From JAWWBN01 sp033720955 (GTDB lineage: Bacteria > Acidobacteriota > Thermoanaerobaculia > Multivoradales > JAHEKO01): a stretch of DNA of 17,418 bases. Shown in pieces: positions 1 to 5,438 of the stretch (its first letter is position 1; every line of letters starts with the position of its first letter). The notes under the pieces are model-generated. The model ran no database searches. It worked only from the letters and a program-made list of their open reading frames with translations, and was not told where the DNA came from. Where the stretch lies: positions 1 to 17,418 of the forward strand of contig JAWWBN010000058.1 of the NCBI GenBank assembly GCA_033720955.1. The letters are read 5' to 3'. The position numbers and the translations under genes were made by a program.

Positions 1-176
1 GCCGCCGCGAGCCGACGACCGGTTCCCCCGGAGCCGAGCGCAGCGATGGCGGGAATCGCTCTAGAGGGTCGCGGCGCCGCCGCGAGCCGACGACCGGTTC
101 CCCCGGAGCCGAGCGCAGCGATGGCGGGAATCGCTCTAGAGGGTCGCGGCGCAGCCGCGAGCCGACGACCGGTTCC
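1..176. repeat. 75-bp tandem repeat array beside the ssrA 3' end
   Basis: Two full copies (1-75 and 76-150) are identical as read. A third partial copy (151-176) has one mismatch and then diverges through an insertion of about 10 nt before CGGAGCCGAGCG resumes at 189-200. Copy 1 starts at the window edge, so the array may continue to the left. Each unit holds an AGCGA/TCGCT inverted repeat (42-46/56-60), a CTCTAGAG palindrome (59-66) and, across each unit junction, a 7-bp hairpin TCGCGGC-GCC-GCCGCGA (69-85). An 11-bp stretch in each unit, GGCGGGAATCG (48-58), is identical to part of the tmRNA T-arm at 222-232. The period is a multiple of three, so an open frame runs through it, but nothing supports coding. 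Confidence 0.9.
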
Positions 177-183
177 CGTCGGC
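144..183 (-). terminator. Two tandem hairpins downstream of ssrA, possible terminator
   Basis: Just past the 3' end of the minus-strand tmRNA gene are two perfect 7-bp inverted repeats. The first is GCCGACG/CGTCGGC (161-167/177-183) with a 9-nt loop. The second is TCGCGGC/GCCGCGA (144-150/154-160) with a 3-nt loop. The position fits termination or 3' end protection, but there is no T-tract, so an intrinsic terminator is only a guess. The second hairpin is also part of the tandem repeat unit. Confidence 0.3.
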
Positions 184-211
184 CCCACCGGAGCCGAGCG
201 AAGCGAGGATC

Positions 212-566
212 TGGTGGAGGCGGCGGGAATCGAACCCGCGTCCGGAAAACACGTCCCGTGGACGTCTACGTGCGTATCTTCTGTTCGAGGTTCTCGCCGA
301 CCGCGGTGTGGACAGAAGCAACCGGCGCGGTCGGCCAGCCTCGCTGAGTATCCCGGTTCGGCGCGAGGCCACTCCGAACCGTTCGATCCACTTTGACGTC
401 GCCCCGGCGGCCGCCGTGAATCAAGGCCTGCCGCCGGCACGGGCTACTTGGGTTAAGCAGCCAGAGCCAAGTTGTCGTTGGCGTCTTTTGGGTTCCGTTT
501 GTCGAGCGGAAACTCGACACGCGGCCCACGGACCGTCTCGTTCCCCGTCGAATCCAGTGCGCCCCC
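212..566 (-). ncRNA. ssrA: tmRNA (SsrA)
   Basis: This is transfer-messenger RNA, which with SmpB rescues stalled ribosomes and tags the nascent peptide for proteolysis. On the minus strand the 5' end reads GGGGGCGCACTGGATTCGAC (from 566) and the 3' end is a T-arm (CGCGGGTTCGATTCCCGC) followed by CGCCTCCACCA with CCA encoded (ending at 212). The first seven bases GGGGGCG pair with CGCCTCC to form the acceptor stem. The tag frame runs from 482 down to 453: GCC AAC GAC AAC TTG GCT CTG GCT GCT TAA, giving ANDNLALAA and then stop, with the classic ALAA degradation end. The length of 355 nt is normal for one-piece tmRNA. Divergent from the AI-2E transporter gene; no convincing own promoter was identified. 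Confidence 0.97.
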
Positions 567-604
567 AGATTGTGAAAGAGCTCCGCTCCCTCGCTCCCGC
601 GCCC

Positions 605-610
605 TACGAT
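605..610 (+). promoter_or_regulatory. Possible -10 element ahead of the structured leader
   Basis: TACGAT at 605-610 (overlapped by GATACT at 608-613) would place a transcription start near 617, just before the 5' arm of the 622-733 inverted repeat. No good -35 hexamer lies 16-18 nt upstream, so this is a weak call that rests mainly on position. Confidence 0.3.
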
Positions 611-621
611 ACTGGAAAACG

Positions 622-733
622 CGGTGGGCGCCGGCGGGATTCCCGCCTGGCAGCTCCGCGGGGCCGCAAGGGTGGCCGGGCGAGCTTCACCCAGGTCGGG
701 CTGCCGACGGGCAACCCTCGCGGCGCCGCACCG
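622..733 (+). other. Candidate structured RNA leader upstream of the AI-2E exporter gene
   Basis: The non-coding gap between ssrA and the exporter start contains an 11-bp long-range pairing: CGGTGGGCGCC (622-632) with GGCGCC-G-CACCG (722-733), interrupted only by a bulged G at 728. Inside it are a 6-bp hairpin GGCGGG-ATT-CCCGCC (633-647), a GGGTG/CACCC stem (about 670-692) and a hairpin at 698-717 (GGG C TGCC / GGCA A CCC with a 4-nt loop). The right arm ends 22 nt before the start codon at 756. It matches no riboswitch class that I can recognise. High GC makes chance stems common, so this is a candidate only. Confidence 0.35.
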
Positions 734-755
734 TAGCCGGTTGTGTCACCATCTG

Positions 756-1790
756 ATGTCGATGGCAGAGGAGTCCAGCGGTCCCGGCAGGAGAGCGGCG
801 ACGGCCGCGCTCATCACGCTGGCGGTGCTGGCGGTGCTCTTCTTCATGCGAGAGGCGCAGACCATCGTGGTGCCGCTGCTGACGGCGGTGCTCCTGGCGG
901 TGGTGGGCGAGGCGGCGGTGGGGTGGCTCTGCCGCTTCCGATTCCCCCGCGTGCTCGCGGTGCTGCTGGTGGTGACGGTGGTGGCGCTGGCCCTGTTCGG
1001 CATCGGCATCCTGGTCGGCTCGTCGGTGCAGCAGCTCACGGAGCGGGCGCCCGCCTACCAGGCGCGGCTCGAGCCGACCCTGGAGGCCCTCCTGGGCTCC
1101 GACGAGGACTCCGCGCGCCGCCGCTACGTCGCCGGGGTCATCGAGCAGATCTCTCCGGGCGCCACCTTCAGCGTCGCCGCGCGGCTTCTCTCCGGGGTGC
1201 GCGACGTTTTCGCCAACGCGTTTCTCATGATCCTGCTCATGGTCTTCATTCTGCTCGAGGCACCGCTGCTGCGGACCAAGCTCGAGACCATCGGCGGCGC
1301 CGCCCAGGCCTGGACGTCGATCGCCGCCAGCGTGCGGAGCTACCTGGCGATCAAGTCCCTGGTCAGCCTGGCGACCGGGCTGCTGATCGCCCTCTTCCTG
1401 CTGGTGCTGGACGTCGATTTCGCCATCCTGTGGGGGCTACTGGCCTTCATGCTCAACTACATCCCCAACCTGGGGTCCATCCTGGCGGCGCTGCCGGTGG
1501 TGCTGCTGGCGCTGGTGCAGAAGGGGACCGGCGACGCTCTCATCATCGCGGCCGGCTACCTGCTGGTCAACGTGGTCATCGGCAACTTCATCGAACCGCG
1601 GCTGATGGGAAGGGGGATGGGGCTGTCGACTCTGGTGGTGGTCCTCTCCCTGATCCTGTGGGGCTGGCTACTCGGGCCGGTGGGCATGCTCCTCTCCGTG
1701 CCGCTCACCACCTCGATCCGCATCGCCATGGAGGGGCACGAGAGCACCCGGAGCGTGGCCGTCATCCTGGGACGGGAGGTCCGTCGCTAG
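756..1790 (+). CDS. AI-2E family (PerM-like) transporter
   Basis: This is a polytopic inner-membrane protein of the AI-2E/PerM exporter family (PF01594), 344 aa, the usual length. There is one hydrophobic hairpin near the N-terminus (about residues 15-90), a hydrophilic segment (about 95-150), then a hydrophobic C-terminal half. The family signatures are clear: FMLNYIPNLGSILAALP in the middle, and GNFIEPRLMGRGMGLS followed by WGWLLGPVGMLLSVPLT near the C-terminus. Members move small molecules or ions; the substrate here cannot be told from sequence. The ATG at 756 is chosen because the upstream in-frame extension reads through the GC-rich structured leader and looks non-coding; ATG 762 is an equal alternative. 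No Shine-Dalgarno sequence is visible. The gene ends 33 nt from a convergent gene. Confidence 0.93.
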   Translation: MSMAEESSGPGRRAATAALITLAVLAVLFFMREAQTIVVPLLTAVLLAVVGEAAVGWLCRFRFPRVLAVLLVVTVVALALFGIGILVGSSVQQLTERAPAYQARLEPTLEALLGSDEDSARRRYVAGVIEQISPGATFSVAARLLSGVRDVFANAFLMILLMVFILLEAPLLRTKLETIGGAAQAWTSIAASVRSYLAIKSLVSLATGLLIALFLLVLDVDFAILWGLLAFMLNYIPNLGSILAALPVVLLALVQKGTGDALIIAAGYLLVNVVIGNFIEPRLMGRGMGLSTLVVVLSLILWGWLLGPVGMLLSVPLTTSIRIAMEGHESTRSVAVILGREVRR

Positions 1791-1823
1791 CCCGACCGGA
1801 AGGCCGCCCGGCCCGCCGCAGCG

Positions 1824-2300
1824 TCAGGGGACGCCACCGGATTCCCCCGCCGCCTTCCACTCGACGAGGTCGAAGAAATCCTCCGGGGTGCTGGTGCGCA
1901 CCCTGGCGCTGACCAGGAACCAGGCCGACAGGGCCAGGACGACCGCCAGGGGCGCGACCGCCAGGAGCTGGGGGAAGAACGGCCAGAGGGTCGCCGCCAC
2001 GGCCCCCAGCGCGCCGAAGAGGAGGATGAGCACGGCGCTGCGGTTCAGCCGGTAGCGGGCGTCGCGTTGATGGAAGACCAGCTCGCAGCCGGCTTCGAGC
2101 GGGCGCGCCTCGATCCGGCCCGAGAGGACGCCCCGGCGCACCCCCGCGGTGACGGGCAGGGCCAGCCGTCCTCCCTCTCCCCACGGCTCCCAGGCGGCGC
2201 CCCACTGCTCGGCGGCGGCGGCCACCGCCGCGAGCGCCTCGTCCGGGGGCAGGGGGAGGGAGCGCCGGTAGGAGACCTCGACGCCGCTCTCGCCCGGCAC
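1824..2300 (-). CDS. Hypothetical two-helix membrane protein
   Basis: 158 aa, not recognised as a named family. The N-terminal part (residues 1-about 85) is soluble and looks like a small alpha/beta domain with the pattern 'VSYRRSLPLPPDEALAAV', reminiscent of small domains that sense or bind at the membrane. Two adjacent hydrophobic helices follow at about residues 88-108 and 110-130, then a short charged C-terminal tail. The GTG start at 2300 is preceded directly by GGGGGAAGAG, a plausible though close ribosome site. It lies 16 nt after dusB on the same strand and is probably co-transcribed with it. No functional link to tRNA modification is evident. Confidence 0.72.
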   Translation of the reverse strand: MPGESGVEVSYRRSLPLPPDEALAAVAAAAEQWGAAWEPWGEGGRLALPVTAGVRRGVLSGRIEARPLEAGCELVFHQRDARYRLNRSAVLILLFGALGAVAATLWPFFPQLLAVAPLAVVLALSAWFLVSARVRTSTPEDFFDLVEWKAAGESGGVP

Positions 2301-2316
2301 CTCTTCCCCCGCGACC

Positions 2317-3303
2317 CTAGGCCGCCTGCTCGAGCTGGTCCAGGCCGTCGAAGAACTCCTCCACCGCCTGGAGGAAGCTCGGCACGTCGGGCAGCGAGTT
2401 GATCTGGTGGCGCAGCTTGCGGCCGTGGGGAAGTCCCCAGGTGTACCAGCCGGTGAACTTGCGCAGCTTGTGCAGGGCGTAGGCGTCCGCCTCGCGCTCG
2501 GCCACCATCCGGAAGTGGCCCATGATGAGCCGGCGGCGGTCGTCGATGGTCGGCTCGACGATCTCGGCGCCGGCCCGTCTCGCCGCCGTTTGACGGAAGA
2601 TCCACGGGTTCTTGGTGGCCGCCCGGGCGATCAGGACGCCGTCGCAGCCGGTCTCGGCCATCATGCGCTCGGCGTCTTCGGGCTCGGTGACGTCGCCGTT
2701 GCCCAGCACCGGGATGGTCAGCGCCTCCTTGAGCCGGGCGATCTCCTCCCAGTCGGCGCGGCCGGAGAACTTCTGCTTGGCGGTGCGGGCGTGCATGGCC
2801 ACGGCGTCCACTCCGTTGGCCTCGCAGATACGGCCCAGCTCGAGGTAGCTCTTCTCCGTCTCGCGCAGACCGAGGCGGAACTTGACCGTCAACGGGATGC
2901 TCAGCACGCGGCGCACGGAGGCGATCATGCGCTCCGCCAGGGGCAGGTCGCCCATCAGGGCGGCTCCGGCGCACCCCTTGAGCACCTTGTTGGCCGGGCA
3001 GCCCATGTTGATGTCGCACAGATCGGGTCCCAGCTCCTGAACGATCTCCGCCGCCCGGGTCATGGTCTCGACGTCGGAGCCGTAGATCTGGATCGACAGC
3101 GGCCGCTCCTCGTCCACGAAGTGCATCTTGTCGAGGATCTTCTCGATGCCGCCCACGATCCCCCGGGACGGTAAGAACTCCATCGTCACGAGGCCCACGC
3201 CGCCGATCCTCCGGACCAGCAGCCGGAAGTCGCGGTCGGTCACCCCCGCCATGGGGGCGAGAACCAGGGGCTCGTCGAGGGTCACTTGGCCGATGCGCAG
3301 CAT
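2317..3303 (-). CDS. dusB: tRNA-dihydrouridine synthase (DusB family)
   Basis: FMN-dependent enzyme that reduces specific uridines in the tRNA D-loop to dihydrouridine using NADPH. The 328-aa length matches the family. The N-terminal TIM barrel shows LAPMAGVTDRDFR (residues 15-27, FMN phosphate/base region), INMGCPANKV (98-107) with the catalytic Cys102, KFRLGLR (141-147), HARTAKQKFSG (171-181) and GNGDV (201-205). The C-terminal helical domain carries the usual LRKFTGWY segment. Start choice: ATG 3303 gives the standard DusB N-terminus. A TAGAAT hexamer 9 nt upstream, with no Shine-Dalgarno site, suggests a leaderless message. It is divergent from the dehydrogenase gene at 3390. Confidence 0.97.
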   Translation of the reverse strand: MLRIGQVTLDEPLVLAPMAGVTDRDFRLLVRRIGGVGLVTMEFLPSRGIVGGIEKILDKMHFVDEERPLSIQIYGSDVETMTRAAEIVQELGPDLCDINMGCPANKVLKGCAGAALMGDLPLAERMIASVRRVLSIPLTVKFRLGLRETEKSYLELGRICEANGVDAVAMHARTAKQKFSGRADWEEIARLKEALTIPVLGNGDVTEPEDAERMMAETGCDGVLIARAATKNPWIFRQTAARRAGAEIVEPTIDDRRRLIMGHFRMVAEREADAYALHKLRKFTGWYTWGLPHGRKLRHQINSLPDVPSFLQAVEEFFDGLDQLEQAA

Positions 3304-3312
3304 GGCGGCGGG

Positions 3313-3318
3313 ATTCTA
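3313..3318 (-). promoter_or_regulatory. Putative -10 (TAGAAT) for leaderless dusB
   Basis: TAGAAT on the minus strand matches the TATAAT consensus at 5 of 6 positions and lies 9 nt upstream of the dusB ATG. Transcription would start within a few bases of the start codon. No recognisable -35 box accompanies it. Confidence 0.5.
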
Positions 3319-3389
3319 GCTGGTGGCGAGAGAGTCTCCCGGAGCGCGGGACGCTACACTCCACTCTGAACCGAGGGGAGGCTGACGCA

Positions 3390-4157
3390 GTGCAGATCGA
3401 CGGCAGGACATTCCTGATCACGGGCGGCGGCTCGGGGCTGGGCGAGGCGACGGCGCGGAGGCTGTGCGCCGGCGGGGGCCGGGTGGTCCTCGCGGACGTG
3501 AACGAGGAGCGCGGCGGCGCCCTCGCCGCCGAGCTGGGCGATGTGGCGCGCTTCGCCGCCACCGACGTCACCCGCGAAGAGGCGGTGCGGGCGGCGATCG
3601 GAGTGGCCGAGGATGCGTTCGGGGCCCTGGACGGGGCGGTGAGCTGTGCCGGGATCGGCGACCCGGCCCTGGTGCTGGGCAAGAAGGGGCCCCATCCGCT
3701 CGAGCTCTACGAGCGGGTGATCCGCGTCAACCTGGTCGGTACCTTCAACACCCTGCGGCTGGCGGCCGAGGCCATCAGCCGGAACGAGCCGGGCGAGGAC
3801 GGCGAGCGCGGGGTCATCGTGAACACCGCTTCCGTGGCCGCCTTCGACGGCCAGATCGGGCAGGCCGCCTACGCCTCGTCGAAGGGGGGCGTGGTCGGCC
3901 TGACCCTGCCGGCGGCGCGAGAGCTGGCCCGGTTCGGCATCCGGGTGGTGACCATCGCCCCGGGTCTCTTCGACACGCCGCTGATGGCGGGTCTGCCCGA
4001 GGCGGCGCGCGACTCGCTGGCGCAGCAGGTGCCTTTTCCCCGGCGGCTCGGCGAGCCCGCCGAGTACGCCGACCTGGTGGCCCACATCGTCGGCAACCGG
4101 ATGCTGAACGGCGAGACCATCCGTCTGGACGGCGCCATCCGCATGGCGCCCCGCTAG
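3390..4157 (+). CDS. Short-chain dehydrogenase, HSD10-like 3-hydroxyacyl-CoA dehydrogenase
   Basis: NAD(H)-dependent classical SDR of 255 aa. The cofactor motif TGGGSGLG is at residues 11-18, NAG is replaced by CAG (86-88), Asn114 sits in RVNLVGTFN, and the catalytic Ser148, Tyr161 and Lys165 (YASSK) are in place. The C-terminal half, including GQIGQAAYASSKGG, TIAPGLFDTPLM, VPFPRRLGEPAEYA, and LNGETIRLDGAIRM, follows human HSD17B10 closely. That enzyme oxidises 3-hydroxyacyl-CoA and 2-methyl-3-hydroxybutyryl-CoA, so a role in fatty acid or branched-chain amino acid breakdown is inferred. The GTG start is supported by GAGGGGAGG about 8 nt upstream, and a possible -10 TACACT lies at 3355-3360. 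It ends 2 nt before the stop of a convergent small gene. Confidence 0.95.
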   Translation: MQIDGRTFLITGGGSGLGEATARRLCAGGGRVVLADVNEERGGALAAELGDVARFAATDVTREEAVRAAIGVAEDAFGALDGAVSCAGIGDPALVLGKKGPHPLELYERVIRVNLVGTFNTLRLAAEAISRNEPGEDGERGVIVNTASVAAFDGQIGQAAYASSKGGVVGLTLPAARELARFGIRVVTIAPGLFDTPLMAGLPEAARDSLAQQVPFPRRLGEPAEYADLVAHIVGNRMLNGETIRLDGAIRMAPR

Positions 4158-4159
4158 GG

Positions 4160-4420
4160 TCACCCCAGGCGGCGGACGGCTCGGGCCAGGGCGGCGAGCG
4201 CGGCGGTGCGGGTGGCGCCCCGCCCCCAGATCCCCGGAATCCGGCCGATCGAGGCCGTGTAGCGGCCGTCGCTCGGGCACCAGACGACGCCGGCACGGTG
4301 CCCCGCCACCATCCAGAGCAGCGGCGTCTCGGACACCGGGTCGCCGTCGCCGGTCCCGCCCGCCACGGGCGAGGGGACCCGGGGGCGCCGCGGCCGGGGG
4401 CTCTCCGCGAGACCGCTCAT
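4160..4420 (-). CDS. Small HicB-like domain protein
   Basis: 86 aa. The first 30 residues are Pro/Arg-rich and probably disordered. Residues about 42-86 read like a HicB/DUF1902 alpha-beta fold: a strand GVVW, a turn-strand DGRYTASIGRIPG with the family's typical G-Y-x-A-S-x-x-x-x-P-G spacing, then GxGATRTAALAALARAV matching the 'G-x-T-x-x-E-A-L' helix. HicB proteins are antitoxins or stand-alone regulators. No HicA toxin is adjacent, so a toxin-antitoxin role is not supported. The ATG at 4420 is 6 nt after TAGAGT (4432-4427) with no Shine-Dalgarno site, fitting a leaderless start; ATG 4312 is an alternative. It is divergent from the ribbon-helix-helix gene at 4479. Confidence 0.55.
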   Translation of the reverse strand: MSGLAESPRPRRPRVPSPVAGGTGDGDPVSETPLLWMVAGHRAGVVWCPSDGRYTASIGRIPGIWGRGATRTAALAALARAVRRLG

Positions 4421-4426
4421 CCCGCG

Positions 4427-4478
4427 ACTCTACCAGAGGTATGTAAGTACGGAATCCTCCAATCAATATGCTGGATTT
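4427..4478. promoter_or_regulatory. Divergent promoter/operator patch between two small genes
   Basis: This is the most AT-rich stretch of the window. On the plus strand TATGCT (4467-4472) is 6 nt before the ATG at 4479. On the minus strand TAGAGT (4432-4427) is 6 nt before the ATG at 4420. Both spacings would put +1 on the A of the start codon. Between them is an inverted repeat AATCC/GGATT (4453-4457/4473-4477), centres 20 bp apart, and a small GTA-AG-TAC palindrome (4443-4450). These are candidate operators for the encoded ribbon-helix-helix protein. No -35 box is convincing for either direction. Confidence 0.4.
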
Positions 4479-4694
4479 ATGGCAGACGGCCCGTCAGGCG
4501 ACGCCCCGGGGGACCGGCGGGAGCTCGGCCCGCGGGGAGGCCGGACCACCCGGAAGCGGGGCCAGGTGAAGAAGACCGTCTGGCTGTACGAGGAAGAGGC
4601 CGAGCACCTGCGAAAGGCGGCCTACGAGAGCTACCGCAGCGAGGCCTCGCTGATCCGCGAGGCCCTACGCCGATACTTCGACCTCGAAGAGTAG
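4479..4694 (+). CDS. Ribbon-helix-helix (CopG/MetJ-type) DNA-binding protein
   Basis: 71 aa. A basic, flexible N-terminus (residues 1-30) is followed by a ribbon-helix-helix domain at about 31-69. It has a beta strand KKTVWLYEEE, helix A EEAEHLRKAAYE, and helix B SEASLIREALRRYFDLEE, with the turn and the S-x-x-I-R-E-A-L pattern seen in CopG-like repressors and antitoxins. Such proteins bind DNA as dimers, usually repressing their own promoter. It starts with no Shine-Dalgarno site, 6 nt after TATGCT. It lies 24 nt ahead of the methyltransferase of the bacillithiol locus, so regulation of that locus is possible but unproven. Confidence 0.85.
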   Translation: MADGPSGDAPGDRRELGPRGGRTTRKRGQVKKTVWLYEEEAEHLRKAAYESYRSEASLIREALRRYFDLEE

Positions 4695-4703
4695 CCGGGC
4701 CGC

Positions 4704-4709
4704 TATCAT
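4704..4709 (+). promoter_or_regulatory. Putative -10 (TATCAT) for the methyltransferase/bsh operon
   Basis: TATCAT lies 9 nt before the GTG start of the methyltransferase gene. There is no Shine-Dalgarno sequence and no clear -35. It would give a leaderless or near-leaderless message that begins the bacillithiol operon just after the ribbon-helix-helix gene. Confidence 0.42.
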
Positions 4710-4718
4710 CGGGCCCCT

Positions 4719-5438
4719 GTGGCCTGGTTCGAGGAGTGGTTCGGCGAGGAGTACCTGGAGCTCTACACTCACCGCGACGAGCGCGAGGCCGAGCGTCACC
4801 TGGACTTCGTCGAGAGGCACTTCGGCGCGACACGGCCCACCGCGGTTCTGGATCTCGCCTGCGGCGCCGGGCGCCACACCCTGGCGCTGCGCGAGCGCGG
4901 CTACCGGGCGCTGGGGATCGACCTGTCGCTGACCCTGCTCACCCGTCCTCCCGCCTTCCCACGGGTCAACGGCGACATCTGCCGCCTCCCCTTCGCCCCC
5001 GGAGCCTTCGACTGGGTGCTGAACTTCTTCACCTCTTTCGGGTACTTCGAGGAGGAGCGCCAGAACTTCCGCGTGCTGGAGGAGATCGTGCGCGTGCTGA
5101 GCCCCGGCGGACGCTTCCTGATCGACCTCTTCAACCGCGACCGGGTGATCGCCAACCTGGTGCGCGAGGAGGAGCAGGAGCTCGACGGCCGCCGCATCGT
5201 GATCTCCCGCTGGTTCGACCAGGAGCGGCAGCGCGTCAACAAGCGGATCCGCATCGTGCCGGAGGAGGGGCCGGAGCGGTCCTTTCTCGAGAGCGTGCGC
5301 GCCTATCGCGAAGAGGAGGTCGTGATCGGACTGCGCTGGGCCGGCCTCAGGGTGGAGGGCGTCTACGGCAGTTTCGAAGGAGAACCGTTTCACCGTGACA
5401 GCAAGCGCCTCATCCTCGTCGGCAGCAAGCCCATCTGA
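4719..5438 (+). CDS. Class I SAM-dependent methyltransferase, candidate N-methyl-bacillithiol synthase
   Basis: 239 aa. The SAM-binding motif I VLDLACGAGRHTLAL is at about residues 42-56. An acidic motif II end, GIDLS, follows at about 66-70, then a motif LPFAPGAFDWVLNFFTSFGYF (about 88-108), SPGGRFLIDLFN (about 128-139), and a C-terminal beta-rich part. The fold is clear; the substrate is not readable from motifs. Context is the main clue: the frame overlaps bshC by 44 nt and bshB and bshA follow. In Chlorobaculum tepidum a SAM-dependent methyltransferase (NmbA, CT1040) methylates the cysteine nitrogen of bacillithiol, so an NmbA-like role is a reasonable inference here. The start is GTG 4719, which lies 9 nt after TATCAT with no Shine-Dalgarno site. 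Alternative: a methyltransferase for an unrelated small molecule. Confidence 0.9.
   Translation: MAWFEEWFGEEYLELYTHRDEREAERHLDFVERHFGATRPTAVLDLACGAGRHTLALRERGYRALGIDLSLTLLTRPPAFPRVNGDICRLPFAPGAFDWVLNFFTSFGYFEEERQNFRVLEEIVRVLSPGGRFLIDLFNRDRVIANLVREEEQELDGRRIVISRWFDQERQRVNKRIRIVPEEGPERSFLESVRAYREEEVVIGLRWAGLRVEGVYGSFEGEPFHRDSKRLILVGSKPI

Noticed and set aside
1..176. CRISPR array
   Set aside because: The units are directly adjacent 75-bp tandem copies with no spacers and no cas genes nearby.
46..396. Open frame of 116 codons through the tandem repeats and ssrA
   Set aside because: It reads the 75-bp repeat and then the tmRNA 3' end in antisense; AGIEPAS is the familiar false peptide from tRNA/tmRNA T-arms.
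743..1912. Plus-strand 389-codon frame overlapping the AI-2E gene
   Set aside because: Low-complexity Gly/Arg/Ala translation with no family pattern, while the other frame has full AI-2E signatures.
2407..3174. Plus-strand 255-codon frame
   Set aside because: Antisense to dusB, with His/Leu/Gly-rich shadow composition.
4160..4694. Classical HicAB toxin-antitoxin system
   Set aside because: No HicA-like toxin is encoded, and the two small genes are divergent rather than an operon.
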